Assembly: GCA_022072615.1 (NCBI GenBank)
Contig: JAJVHS010000024.1
Span: 1 to 60,489, forward strand
From: Phycisphaerales bacterium
GTDB taxonomy: Bacteria > Planctomycetota > Phycisphaerae > Phycisphaerales > UBA1924
DNA: 60,489 bases
Reading direction: 5' to 3'
Within the stretch, counting starts at the first letter, position 1, and each line of letters begins with the position of its first letter. A model generated the notes under the pieces. It did no database searches, was not told the DNA's origin, and saw only the letters and a program-made list of their open reading frames with translations. Below are positions 25,801 through 32,928 of the stretch, piece after piece. The position numbers were made by a program, and so were the translations under genes.

Positions 25801-27025
25801 CGCGCTCGTCCGGCTGCTCCCCCGGAACCTCAAGCACTACGTCGATAACGCCCCGGCGTTCGCCGAGGAGTGCGCCCGCCAGGTCGCGTTCGCGGGCAGC
25901 CCGCTGGCCGATGTGCTCTCGCACCAGCTCGGCCGGCGCATCGGCGCCGAGATTCCCCGCGACGCGTGGAAGTTCGACGAATTGCCCCCGCACCTGCGGA
26001 TGAACGTCCAGGTGATCGACGATCAGAAGAAGATCATCGCCGAGGGGCGCGACCCCGAGGAGCTGCGGCGACAGCTCATGCCGCTGGCGGCCCGGCGGTT
26101 CGCCGAGTTCGCGCGCGATCGCTTCGACCAGGACAAGCTCACCGACTGGTCATTCGGTGACCTGCCCGAGCACGTCCAGATCGAGCGATTCGGCGTCCAG
26201 CTCACCGGCTACCCCGCGATCCTGGACCGCGGCGATTCGGTGTCGCTGCGGCTGCTGCAATCCGCCGCCGAGGCCGAGCACAGCTCGCGAGCGGGCCTGC
26301 GGCGGCTGTACTGGCTGCGGAACAGGCCCGAGCTGCGCTCGGTGACCAAGGCGCTCGCGACCATGGAGTCGATGGCGGTGCAGTACGCGACGCTCGGCAC
26401 TCCCGCCGAGTTCCGCGAGCAGGTCGAGATGTTGATCGCCGAACGAGCCTTCATGGCCGACCCGTGGCTGGTCAGGTCCGCGGCGGAGTTTGAGGCTCGG
26501 ATCAACCGTGGATTGCCCAACATCTTCCGAGCCGGGCAGTCGACCGCCGACCAGGTACGCGAGATTCTGGAGCAGCGGCAGGCGGCCGCGATCGCGCTGG
26601 ACCGCAAGTTCCCCGATCCCTGGGTGGATTCGATCGCCGATGCCAGGCTTCATCTGGCCCTGCTGACCGACCGGGGCTTTCTGACGGCGACGCCCAGGCA
26701 CTGGCTCGCGCACCTGCCGCGGTTCCTCAAAGGAATCCAGGCAAGGGTGCAGAAGCTCGCGCACGGCAGCCTCGAGCGCGACCAGCGAGCCATGGCGGAG
26801 ATGCGGCCCCTGTGGGTCGGGTACCTGACGCGCGCCAAGTACAACTTCGATCACGACCTCTACGAGCCGGCGCTCGAGGAGCACCGCTGGCTGCTCGAGG
26901 AGTTTCGGATTTCGCTCTTTGCGCAGGAGCTTCGGACTTCGGTCTCGGTCTCCATCAAGCGACTGCACGAGCACTGGGAGAAACACGTCCTCGGCGCCGC
27001 GGCGGTGGCCGCCGAGCCGGGGTGA
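22844..27025 (+). CDS. hrpA: ATP-dependent RNA helicase HrpA (DEAH-box)
   Basis: 1393 residues, close to the usual 1300. N-terminal DEAH helicase core: GETGSGKTTQLPK (Walker A), DEAHERSL (motif II), TSATI, ATNVAETSLTVPG, QRKGRAGRLGPG. The HA2 and OB-fold regions follow, then the DUF3418 C-terminal region typical of HrpA. HrpA acts on ribosomes and mRNA in other bacteria. Between the helicase part and DUF3418 (about residues 680-715) is a long glycine tract encoded by G-runs. TTG start at 22844, where the protein begins in the family register. Divergent from psd. Confidence 0.93.
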   Translation: MDLASSITQRLERVTLGDAQRFRRALRQIETGSPDPRRRGPALQRLLREVEEAEKRRARRAEQLPKPTYPADLPVSAMREEIKAAITEHQVIVLCGETGSGKTTQLPKICLELGRGVTGLIGHTQPRRIAARSVAARIAEELGTDLGRTVGYKVRFGDRTSPDTYIKLMTDGILLAETQNDRWLWAYDTIIIDEAHERSLNIDFLLGYLRQLLPRRPDLKVIVTSATIDPERFARHFAREVNGVRVPAPVVMVPGRTYPVDVVYAPPATGDDDHEAAPDLETAVLHAVDDAALRGPGDILIFLPGEREIRECAEALRKHHPPGVQILPLYARLSPDEQMRVFETHAQRRIVLATNVAETSLTVPGIRSVIDTGLARIKRFNPRSKVTRLPIEAISQASANQRKGRAGRLGPGVCYRLYAEDDFRQRPEFTDPEILRTNLAQVILQMKSLKLGRIEEFPFVEPPEGRAVRSGYDTLAELGAIDDNERLTPMGAEMARLPIDPRLSRMLIAADKEGCLAEMLVISSVLAVQDPRDRPFDQADAADNSHRRFMDPESDFVTLLNLWSWYQEHKRHLSHSKLRKLCRSSFVSYLRMREWEEVHRQLHDQMMEMGYSAQTYKGVWHGKFHQDDQVVASAAAPARKETLEAQAQHAHIHRAVLAGMLGNVAKKGEEFTYIGARAGSGGGGGGGGGGGGGGGTGAGSQNPGAASSTSAGSASGFAIWPGSSLFRKSPRWIVAAELVQTSRLFARTVAKVQPEWIEEVGAHLIKRTHSEPHWDRDHGTVFAYERVTLWGLEIIARRRVHYGPIDPKHSREVFIHHALVEGDAEHHGPFFDHNRRLMERALSVEAKARKHGLVADSQARFAFYDRRLPPNIFSMSAFEKWRRHAERDNPRLLFMSMDDVIVENDPRVTPEAFPDALPLRSAIDAGKLAPANVSASPLAAAPIQYRYDPGSPDDGITVTVPLQAIGGLSPARCEWLVPGMLQEKIVALVRLLPRNLKHYVDNAPAFAEECARQVAFAGSPLADVLSHQLGRRIGAEIPRDAWKFDELPPHLRMNVQVIDDQKKIIAEGRDPEELRRQLMPLAARRFAEFARDRFDQDKLTDWSFGDLPEHVQIERFGVQLTGYPAILDRGDSVSLRLLQSAAEAEHSSRAGLRRLYWLRNRPELRSVTKALATMESMAVQYATLGTPAEFREQVEMLIAERAFMADPWLVRSAAEFEARINRGLPNIFRAGQSTADQVREILEQRQAAAIALDRKFPDPWVDSIADARLHLALLTDRGFLTATPRHWLAHLPRFLKGIQARVQKLAHGSLERDQRAMAEMRPLWVGYLTRAKYNFDHDLYEPALEEHRWLLEEFRISLFAQELRTSVSVSIKRLHEHWEKHVLGAAAVAAEPG
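24882..24942 (+). repeat. G-run tract encoding polyglycine inside hrpA
   Basis: Coding strand has repeated GGG/GGGG runs (GGGGGTGGGGGGGGCGGCGG, then GTGGGGGTGGAGGCGG and so on), giving about 16 consecutive glycines. This could fold as a G-quadruplex in the coding strand or mRNA, and it is prone to slippage in sequencing and replication. The frame stays open through it. Confidence 0.8.
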
Positions 27026-27074
27026 CGAGAAGTTTCATTGAGCTCGTTGCACGGACGTGCATTCAATCCCGCCT

Positions 27075-27100
27075 CTCACTGCTCACTGCTCACTGCTCAC
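27075..27100 (+). repeat. Heptanucleotide tandem repeat H2 (CTCACTG unit)
   Basis: Three exact copies of CTCACTG and a partial fourth (CTCAC) directly before the pseudouridine synthase start at 27101, in the gap after hrpA. Same 7-base period as the repeats at 3261, 27941, 50317 and 53659, but a different unit sequence. Confidence 0.85.
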
Positions 27101-27841
27101 GTGTCCACATCGCTTCCCATCATCCATGCCTCCGATCGCTTCGTCGTGATCGACAAGCCGTCGATGATGCTCTCGGTGCCAGGCCGGGGCGAGCACAAGC
27201 AGGACTGCGTCGCCGCTCGGGTCCGAGCGATGTTCCCGGCGGCGACGGGCCCGCTCACGGTCCACAGGCTCGATTACGAAACCAGCGGGCTGATGGTCTT
27301 TGCGCTCGATGAAGACGCGCACCGGTTCCTCTCCCGCCAGTTCGAGGAGCGCAAGGTCAAGAAGGCGTACGTTGCGATCCTCCAGGGCCGGCTGACGCAG
27401 GACGAGGGCGAGATCTCTCTGCCGCTCCGAGCCGACATCGATCAGTGGCCCCGCCCGGTCCATATCGTCGACCACGTTCATGGGCGAGAGGCCATCACGC
27501 GGTGGCGCGTCCTGGCCCGCGAAACGCTCCGGCGCGACACGTTTCCTTTCGACCCCGTCGCAGCGCCTGCGCTGTCGGGCGCGCCGGGCGTGCAGTTCCC
27601 GCCCGGAGCGTCATGGCCGGTCGACGAGGTCGAGGTCACGCGCGTGCGGTTCGAGCCGCTCACCGGCCGGTCGCACCAGCTCCGCGTGCACTCGGCATCG
27701 GGCCTGCACGCCCCGATCATCGGCGACCCGCTGTACGGCGGGTTGCCGGCGTCCAGGCTGATGCTGCACGCAGCGGAGCTTCATTTCCAGGCCCCGGGCG
27801 GAGCAGCGACGGAACGCTTCGAGAGCGCGCCCGGGTTCTGA
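27101..27841 (+). CDS. RluA-family pseudouridine synthase
   Basis: 246 residues. Shows the catalytic signature HRLDYETSGLMVFA (the Asp attacks the uracil) and GRSHQLRVH near the C-terminus. There is no N-terminal S4 domain, as in RluA and TruC-like members; target (rRNA or tRNA) cannot be told. I start it at the GTG at 27101 (VSTSLPIIHASDRFVVIDKPS); an upstream TTG would translate the heptad repeat. It follows hrpA by 75 bases and is convergent with the aldolase gene. Confidence 0.9.
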   Translation: MSTSLPIIHASDRFVVIDKPSMMLSVPGRGEHKQDCVAARVRAMFPAATGPLTVHRLDYETSGLMVFALDEDAHRFLSRQFEERKVKKAYVAILQGRLTQDEGEISLPLRADIDQWPRPVHIVDHVHGREAITRWRVLARETLRRDTFPFDPVAAPALSGAPGVQFPPGASWPVDEVEVTRVRFEPLTGRSHQLRVHSASGLHAPIIGDPLYGGLPASRLMLHAAELHFQAPGGAATERFESAPGF

Positions 27842-27870
27842 GCCGCGGGCGTTCCGTCCGGATCTCATCC

Positions 27871-27901
27871 AAGAAAAACCCGCACGCTCTCGCATGCGGG
27901 T
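27871..27901 (-). terminator. Intrinsic terminator of the aldolase gene
   Basis: Read on the minus strand, ACCCGCA, a 10-base loop and TGCGGGT make a 7-base stem, followed at once by TTTTTCTT. It lies 75 bases past the aldolase stop, between the convergent aldolase and pseudouridine synthase genes. No T-run follows on the plus strand, so it works for the minus-strand transcript only. Confidence 0.8.
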
Positions 27902-27940
27902 GGTGAGTGGACTTGAGTGGAGTGAAGTCCGAGCCTTCGA

Positions 27941-27975
27941 GCTTTAAACTTTGAACTTTGTACTTTGAACTTTCC
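27941..27975. repeat. Heptanucleotide tandem repeat H3 (ACTTTGA unit)
   Basis: Five in-phase 7-base units: GCTTTAA, ACTTTGA, ACTTTGT, ACTTTGA, ACTTTCC. It ends exactly at the base next to the aldolase stop codon. A/T-rich, unlike the surrounding DNA. The same ACTTTGA unit recurs at 50317-50337. Confidence 0.85.
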
Positions 27976-29103
<1,128 letters not shown>

Positions 29104-29251
29104 AGGTCAGGCTCCGTCAATCAAAATGCACCGGCCGAGAAGGCGACACGCGAAAGCCGTGCATCGACCAAACGCTCCGCCCCGCGGCCGTGCATGATCC
29201 TTGACTGCTGCCGGGGGTAAGTACAGCCCGCAAATACCCTCTTGCGCATGC

Positions 29252-29286
29252 CAAAAACGAGAAAGGGCCGCGTCGCCGCGGCCCTT
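29252..29286 (-). terminator. Intrinsic terminator of the PEP-CTERM-like gene
   Basis: A 9-base perfect stem, AAGGGCCGC / GCGGCCCTT with a 6-base loop, followed on the minus strand by TCTCGTTTTTGG. It sits 31 bases after the stop of the PEP-CTERM-like gene. The rest of the gap to the aldolase start holds nothing else I can identify. Confidence 0.75.
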
Positions 29287-29316
29287 GGGAGGGTTCGAGT
29301 CGTCGCTGGTCGGGCA

Positions 29317-30030
29317 TCAGCGCCGACGCCGGCCGACGAGCAGCATGCCCGCCGCGGCCATCGCCGCCGTGGAGGGCGCCGGGATGTTGCAGAGCACGTT
29401 GATCACGAGCTGCTGCTGATCGCCCGACACGCCGCCCCAGGTGAAGTCGACGAAGGTGTTCAACGCCGCGACGTTGCCCTTGGTGGCCAGCAGCGGCACG
29501 CCGTCGGCGTAAGAACCGTGCAGCGTCGCGCCGCCGATGACCGCGACGTTATCGCGGTAGAACTCGGACAGCGAGTTCACGCCGGCCCAGTAGAACGATC
29601 CGTCGGTCGTGCCGAGCGTCCCGGTTGAGTACAGCGACCCGCCCTGCGAGACGAAGGGCGAATAACCGTCGCTGATCAGCCGCCCGCCGAGCGTGTTCCC
29701 GCCCTGCTCGGCCCAGGAGAACACGCCGAGCACAAGCCGCCGGCCCGTGTCCGCGTAGTCCGCGAGCACGTCGCCGATCGCCGTCGGGTCCTGCCCCTCC
29801 GAGCTGTTGGAGAAGTACAGCACGCGGTCGTAGTTGGCCAACGTCGTCAGCGGCAGCGTCACGTTGGTGTTGACCCAATCAACGCTGTCAAAGCAGCCCG
29901 ACGCCCGCAGGTAACTCGCCACGTCGCCCGTCGTGTCCCGGTTGCCGGTCGACCAGACGAGCACACTGCCGTCCGCCAGCGCCATCGAGGCGCTGCCGGC
30001 CAGCGCCAGCACACACACTGCAATTCTCAT
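29317..30030 (-). CDS. Exported protein with PEP-CTERM-like sorting signal
   Basis: 237 residues. Signal peptide (MRIAVCVLALAGSASMALAD), then a domain with LVWSTGNRDTTGDVASYL that resembles a DUF4350/glutamine-amidotransferase-like fold, with no family I can name. The C-terminus is I-P-A-P-S-T-A-A-M, a hydrophobic helix and RRRR: the PEP-CTERM arrangement of Pro-rich signature, transmembrane segment and basic tail. Such proteins are sorted by exosortase, which is not in the window. GGAAAGGAGAG precedes the ATG at 30030. It has its own terminator. Confidence 0.85.
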   Translation of the reverse strand: MRIAVCVLALAGSASMALADGSVLVWSTGNRDTTGDVASYLRASGCFDSVDWVNTNVTLPLTTLANYDRVLYFSNSSEGQDPTAIGDVLADYADTGRRLVLGVFSWAEQGGNTLGGRLISDGYSPFVSQGGSLYSTGTLGTTDGSFYWAGVNSLSEFYRDNVAVIGGATLHGSYADGVPLLATKGNVAALNTFVDFTWGGVSGDQQQLVINVLCNIPAPSTAAMAAAGMLLVGRRRR

Positions 30031-30094
30031 GTTCTCTCCTTTCCCTTCCACGGAGCATTCGCCGACCGAAAGGTCAGCAATTAGTCTACGCGAC

Positions 30095-30112
30095 GGATCA
30101 GCATCCTGATCC
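30095..30112. promoter_or_regulatory. Perfect inverted repeat upstream of the PEP-CTERM-like gene
   Basis: GGATCAG, four bases (CATC), CTGATCC: a 7-base inverted repeat in the 194-base gap between the flagellin stop and the start of the PEP-CTERM-like gene, 65 bases ahead of that start. No T-run follows, so an operator is as likely as a weak terminator of the flagellin gene. Confidence 0.4.
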
Positions 30113-30224
30113 ACGCACGTGCAATTTCTCACGAATCTCGGGTAATTGCGAGACGTGCGCGGTTAGCGGACCTTCCGCGTCGATCGTCATCCCAAACGGA
30201 GTGCGAAAGTGCGCCCCGCGTGGC

Positions 30225-31070
30225 CTACGGCCGCATCGCACCGGTGCTGCCCGTCAGCAGCCCGAGCACCCGTTCACCCGATTGCATCATCACCTGCATC
30301 ATGTACAGGGAGGCCTGCTGAAGGGTCTGGGCGCGCACGAGGTTGGAGATCTCGACCGCGTAATCGGCGTCGACGATCTGCGACCGGGCCGACGTCAGGT
30401 TCTCGATCTCCGACGCCGACACCCGGATCGTGCTCTCGACATCCTTGGACCGTGCCCCGATCGCGCCCCGCGTGGACGCCACCCCCGAGATCGCGGACTT
30501 GATCGCTTCCTGGGCCTTCTCGAGGTCGCCGGTGCGCAGGTTGAGCGACCCGCCGTTGGCGATATCCGCGAGCGTCGCCTTCCGGCTGGTCGTCGATCCG
30601 TCCTCGTTCTGCGAGACGACGGTCACGTGGCCGAGCTGGTACGCGTGCGCTTCGTCGAGCAGCTTCTGGCCGTTGAACTCCTGCGTCCCCGCGAGGTGGT
30701 TCAACGTGGCGACGATCGAATCAGCCTGGAGCTGCAACGCCTCGATCTCTTCGTCGGACATCGCTCCGCGGTTGGCGGCGCTCACCACCAGGCCTTCGAG
30801 CTCGACGAGCAGGTCGCCCACCGCCCCGTACGCGCCGTCCTTGGCCGACAGGTACCCAAGCTCGCGCGTGGACCGGTCCACGAGTGACTCGAGTTTCTTG
30901 AGCTCCGCAGAGATCGACTCGGCGCTCACCATCCCCGCCGGGTTGTCGGAGGCTCGGTTGAGCTGCTTGCCGGTGGCCAGGCGCTCGAGCGCCCGGTTGA
31001 GGTCGATGGAATGAGCGCGGTAGGCCCCGAGTGCGGGCACGGCCGAGAACCCAGCGATGCGACCAAACAT
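30225..31070 (-). CDS. Flagellin
   Basis: 281 residues, a short flagellin made of the conserved D0/D1 ends with almost no variable middle. N-terminal signature ALERLATGKQLNRASDNPAG, C-terminal signature LTSARSQIVDADYAVEISNLVRAQTLQQAS. The central sequence (residues 120-190) is about 70 residues. I place the start at the ATG at 31070 because the first 30 residues then align with the usual flagellin N-terminus; starts at 31103/31106 are better for ribosome binding (GAGGG nearby). No other flagellar gene is in the window. Divergent from ispE. Confidence 0.88.
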   Translation of the reverse strand: MFGRIAGFSAVPALGAYRAHSIDLNRALERLATGKQLNRASDNPAGMVSAESISAELKKLESLVDRSTRELGYLSAKDGAYGAVGDLLVELEGLVVSAANRGAMSDEEIEALQLQADSIVATLNHLAGTQEFNGQKLLDEAHAYQLGHVTVVSQNEDGSTTSRKATLADIANGGSLNLRTGDLEKAQEAIKSAISGVASTRGAIGARSKDVESTIRVSASEIENLTSARSQIVDADYAVEISNLVRAQTLQQASLYMMQVMMQSGERVLGLLTGSTGAMRP

Positions 31071-31157
31071 ACGGGGAGCATCGGCTCGATGCGGGGTCCA
31101 CATCACCCTCGGAAGGTCACTCCGTCGTTATCCACGCCCGGGCTTACCATCCACCCC

Positions 31158-32129
31158 GTGCACCTGCGAGCACCCGCAAAGGTCAATCTCGCCCTAGCGG
31201 TCGGCGGCCCGTATCCGCCGCACTCTGACAAGCCCGGCTTCCACCCGATCGCGTCGTGGATGTCCTGCGTCGATTTCCACGACGAGATCATGCTCGAATC
31301 CCTTCCCGAGGGATCGCCGGCGGCGTTCTCGATCCGCTGGGCGGCCGATGCTCCTCGCCCGTCAACGATCGACTGGGAACCGAGTTCCGATCTCACGGTC
31401 CGGGCGCTCCGCGGACTGGAGGCTCGGATCGGACGGCACCTGCCCGTTCGCATCGACGTGACCAAGAGAATCCCGGTGGGTGGCGGGCTCGGCGGAGGTT
31501 CATCGGACGCCGCGGCGGTGCTGCTGGGGCTGGACAAGCTCTTCTCGCTGCGGCTCCAGCCCGCGGACCTGCTCGCGGTCGCTTCGAAGCTCGGCAGCGA
31601 CATCGCGTTCTTCCTCGATCCCGGGCACGACACACCCCGCCCGGCACTGGTCACGGGCCTGGGGGACCAGATCGACCGCCTGCCGCGCGTCGGCGGGAAC
31701 CTGGTGCTGGTGATCCCGCCCTTTGCGTGTCCGACCGCCGGCGTCTACGCCGCGTACGACCGGCTGCTCCGGGGCGAAGTCGCTGTGGACCGAGCCGTCA
31801 CCGCTGAAAGCCGGCCGACCGCGAACGTGAACGAGCCGCTGGTCCGGCTGATCATCCGGCGGTGCATCGAATCCGGCCGCATCGACCCGGGCGTCTGCTT
31901 CAACGCCCTGACCGCTCCCGCCGCCCACCTGGAGCCGCGCGTGGCGGCGGTGATCGAGGCGGTGACAACGGCGAGCGGGATGCAGGCCCATCTCTCCGGG
32001 AGCGGCAGCACCGTCTTTGTCGTCGGCCCACCGGACGCGGCTCGGATCGCCGAAACGCAGCTTGCCGCGCACCTGGTCAGTGATCCCGTGCTCGCCACGT
32101 GTCGGCTGCTGCGGGCGCGCCTGATCTGA
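31158..32129 (+). CDS. ispE: 4-diphosphocytidyl-2-C-methyl-D-erythritol kinase (IspE)
   Basis: 323 residues. GHMP kinase that phosphorylates CDP-ME in the MEP isoprenoid pathway. Begins APAKVNLALAVGG, has the ATP loop PVGGGLGGGSSDAAAVLLGL, and ends with the GHMP third motif AHLSGSGSTVFVVG. GTG start at 31158 puts APAKVNL at residues 5-11, as in the family. It shares an 87-base divergent region with the flagellin gene and is followed after 49 bases by ruvC. Confidence 0.93.
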   Translation: MHLRAPAKVNLALAVGGPYPPHSDKPGFHPIASWMSCVDFHDEIMLESLPEGSPAAFSIRWAADAPRPSTIDWEPSSDLTVRALRGLEARIGRHLPVRIDVTKRIPVGGGLGGGSSDAAAVLLGLDKLFSLRLQPADLLAVASKLGSDIAFFLDPGHDTPRPALVTGLGDQIDRLPRVGGNLVLVIPPFACPTAGVYAAYDRLLRGEVAVDRAVTAESRPTANVNEPLVRLIIRRCIESGRIDPGVCFNALTAPAAHLEPRVAAVIEAVTTASGMQAHLSGSGSTVFVVGPPDAARIAETQLAAHLVSDPVLATCRLLRARLI

Positions 32130-32178
32130 TGCTGTTCATTCGCCCTTTCGGCGTGCCCGCGCCGATAGGATGGACGCC

Positions 32179-32775
32179 ATGCGGATGCTCGGCATCGATC
32201 CCGGCCTGCGACTGACCGGCTACGGCTGCGTCGAGGGCGATCTGAGCGCCCCGGTGCTGGTGGAGGCCGGGGTGTTTCGACTTGGGAAGGCCCCGTCGGC
32301 GACCATCGAGGAAGCGCCGGGGCTGGGGGGCGCCGCGGCGGTCAGTTCCCGGCTGGCCGAACTGGAACACGACCTGTGCGCGGCGATCGAACGCCTCAAG
32401 CCCGAGGCCGCGGCCGTGGAATCCCTGTTCGCCCATTACAAGCACCCGGCGACCGCGATCATCATGGGCCACGCCCGTGGCGTGATCCTGCTCGCCCTCC
32501 GCCGGGCTCGGCTCCCGCTCATCGAGCTCAAGCCCAACGAGGTCAAGAAGTCGATCACCGGCAACGGCCACGCCGACAAATCGCAGATGCAGCGAGCGGT
32601 GCAGGTGCAGTTCAACCTCGCCGAGCCTCCCAGTCCGCCCGACGTCGCGGACGCGATCGCGATCGCGCTGTGCGCGGCCCGTCGGTGGTCGCGGCGGGAG
32701 GAACTCGGCGAAACCGCGGTGATCCGGCCGGCGCGTTCGAGGCGGCGGCTGGCGTCCGGCACGTTCCCCATCTAG
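32179..32775 (+). CDS. ruvC: Holliday junction resolvase RuvC
   Basis: 198 residues. RNase H-like endonuclease that cuts Holliday junctions with RuvAB. The four acidic residues are in MLGIDPG (D7), VESLF (E), and PSPPDVADAIAIAL (two D). Start is uncertain between ATG 32170 and ATG 32179; the second gives the normal N-terminus with GGA eight bases before it. ispE is upstream; dnaB follows after a 153-base gap containing a 22-base palindrome. ruvA and ruvB are not in the window. Confidence 0.92.
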   Translation: MRMLGIDPGLRLTGYGCVEGDLSAPVLVEAGVFRLGKAPSATIEEAPGLGGAAAVSSRLAELEHDLCAAIERLKPEAAAVESLFAHYKHPATAIIMGHARGVILLALRRARLPLIELKPNEVKKSITGNGHADKSQMQRAVQVQFNLAEPPSPPDVADAIAIALCAARRWSRREELGETAVIRPARSRRRLASGTFPI

Positions 32776-32830
32776 CGGCGCCGGCATCCTTCGGTTTTCA
32801 ACAGCGGCCGTGCGCACAACTTGTCAAATG

Positions 32831-32852
32831 GGCGACGTGACGTCACGTCGCC
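32831..32852. promoter_or_regulatory. Perfect 22-base palindrome upstream of dnaB
   Basis: Half-site GGCGACGTGAC followed directly by its exact complement GTCACGTCGCC, no spacer, centred on the TGACGTCA octamer. It is 77 bases before the dnaB start and 55 bases after ruvC. No T-run follows, so it is not an ordinary terminator. It could be an operator for a dimeric regulator or a cruciform-forming site. Confidence 0.6.
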
Positions 32853-32928
32853 GGTTCCGCGCGTCACTCGGCATCAAAAAACTGTCCGACTGCTCGACCC
32901 CGGGCACCGAGCCGGTACTCTCGCCCCG

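Noticed and set aside
23843..25993. Long open frame on the minus strand across hrpA
   Set aside because: High-GC third-position shadow of hrpA; the translation is Arg/Pro-rich with no family signatures, while hrpA is unmistakable on the plus strand.
31090..31160. Sigma-28 promoter before the flagellin gene
   Set aside because: GTGGATAACG resembles the -10 but the TAAG upstream is at the wrong distance.
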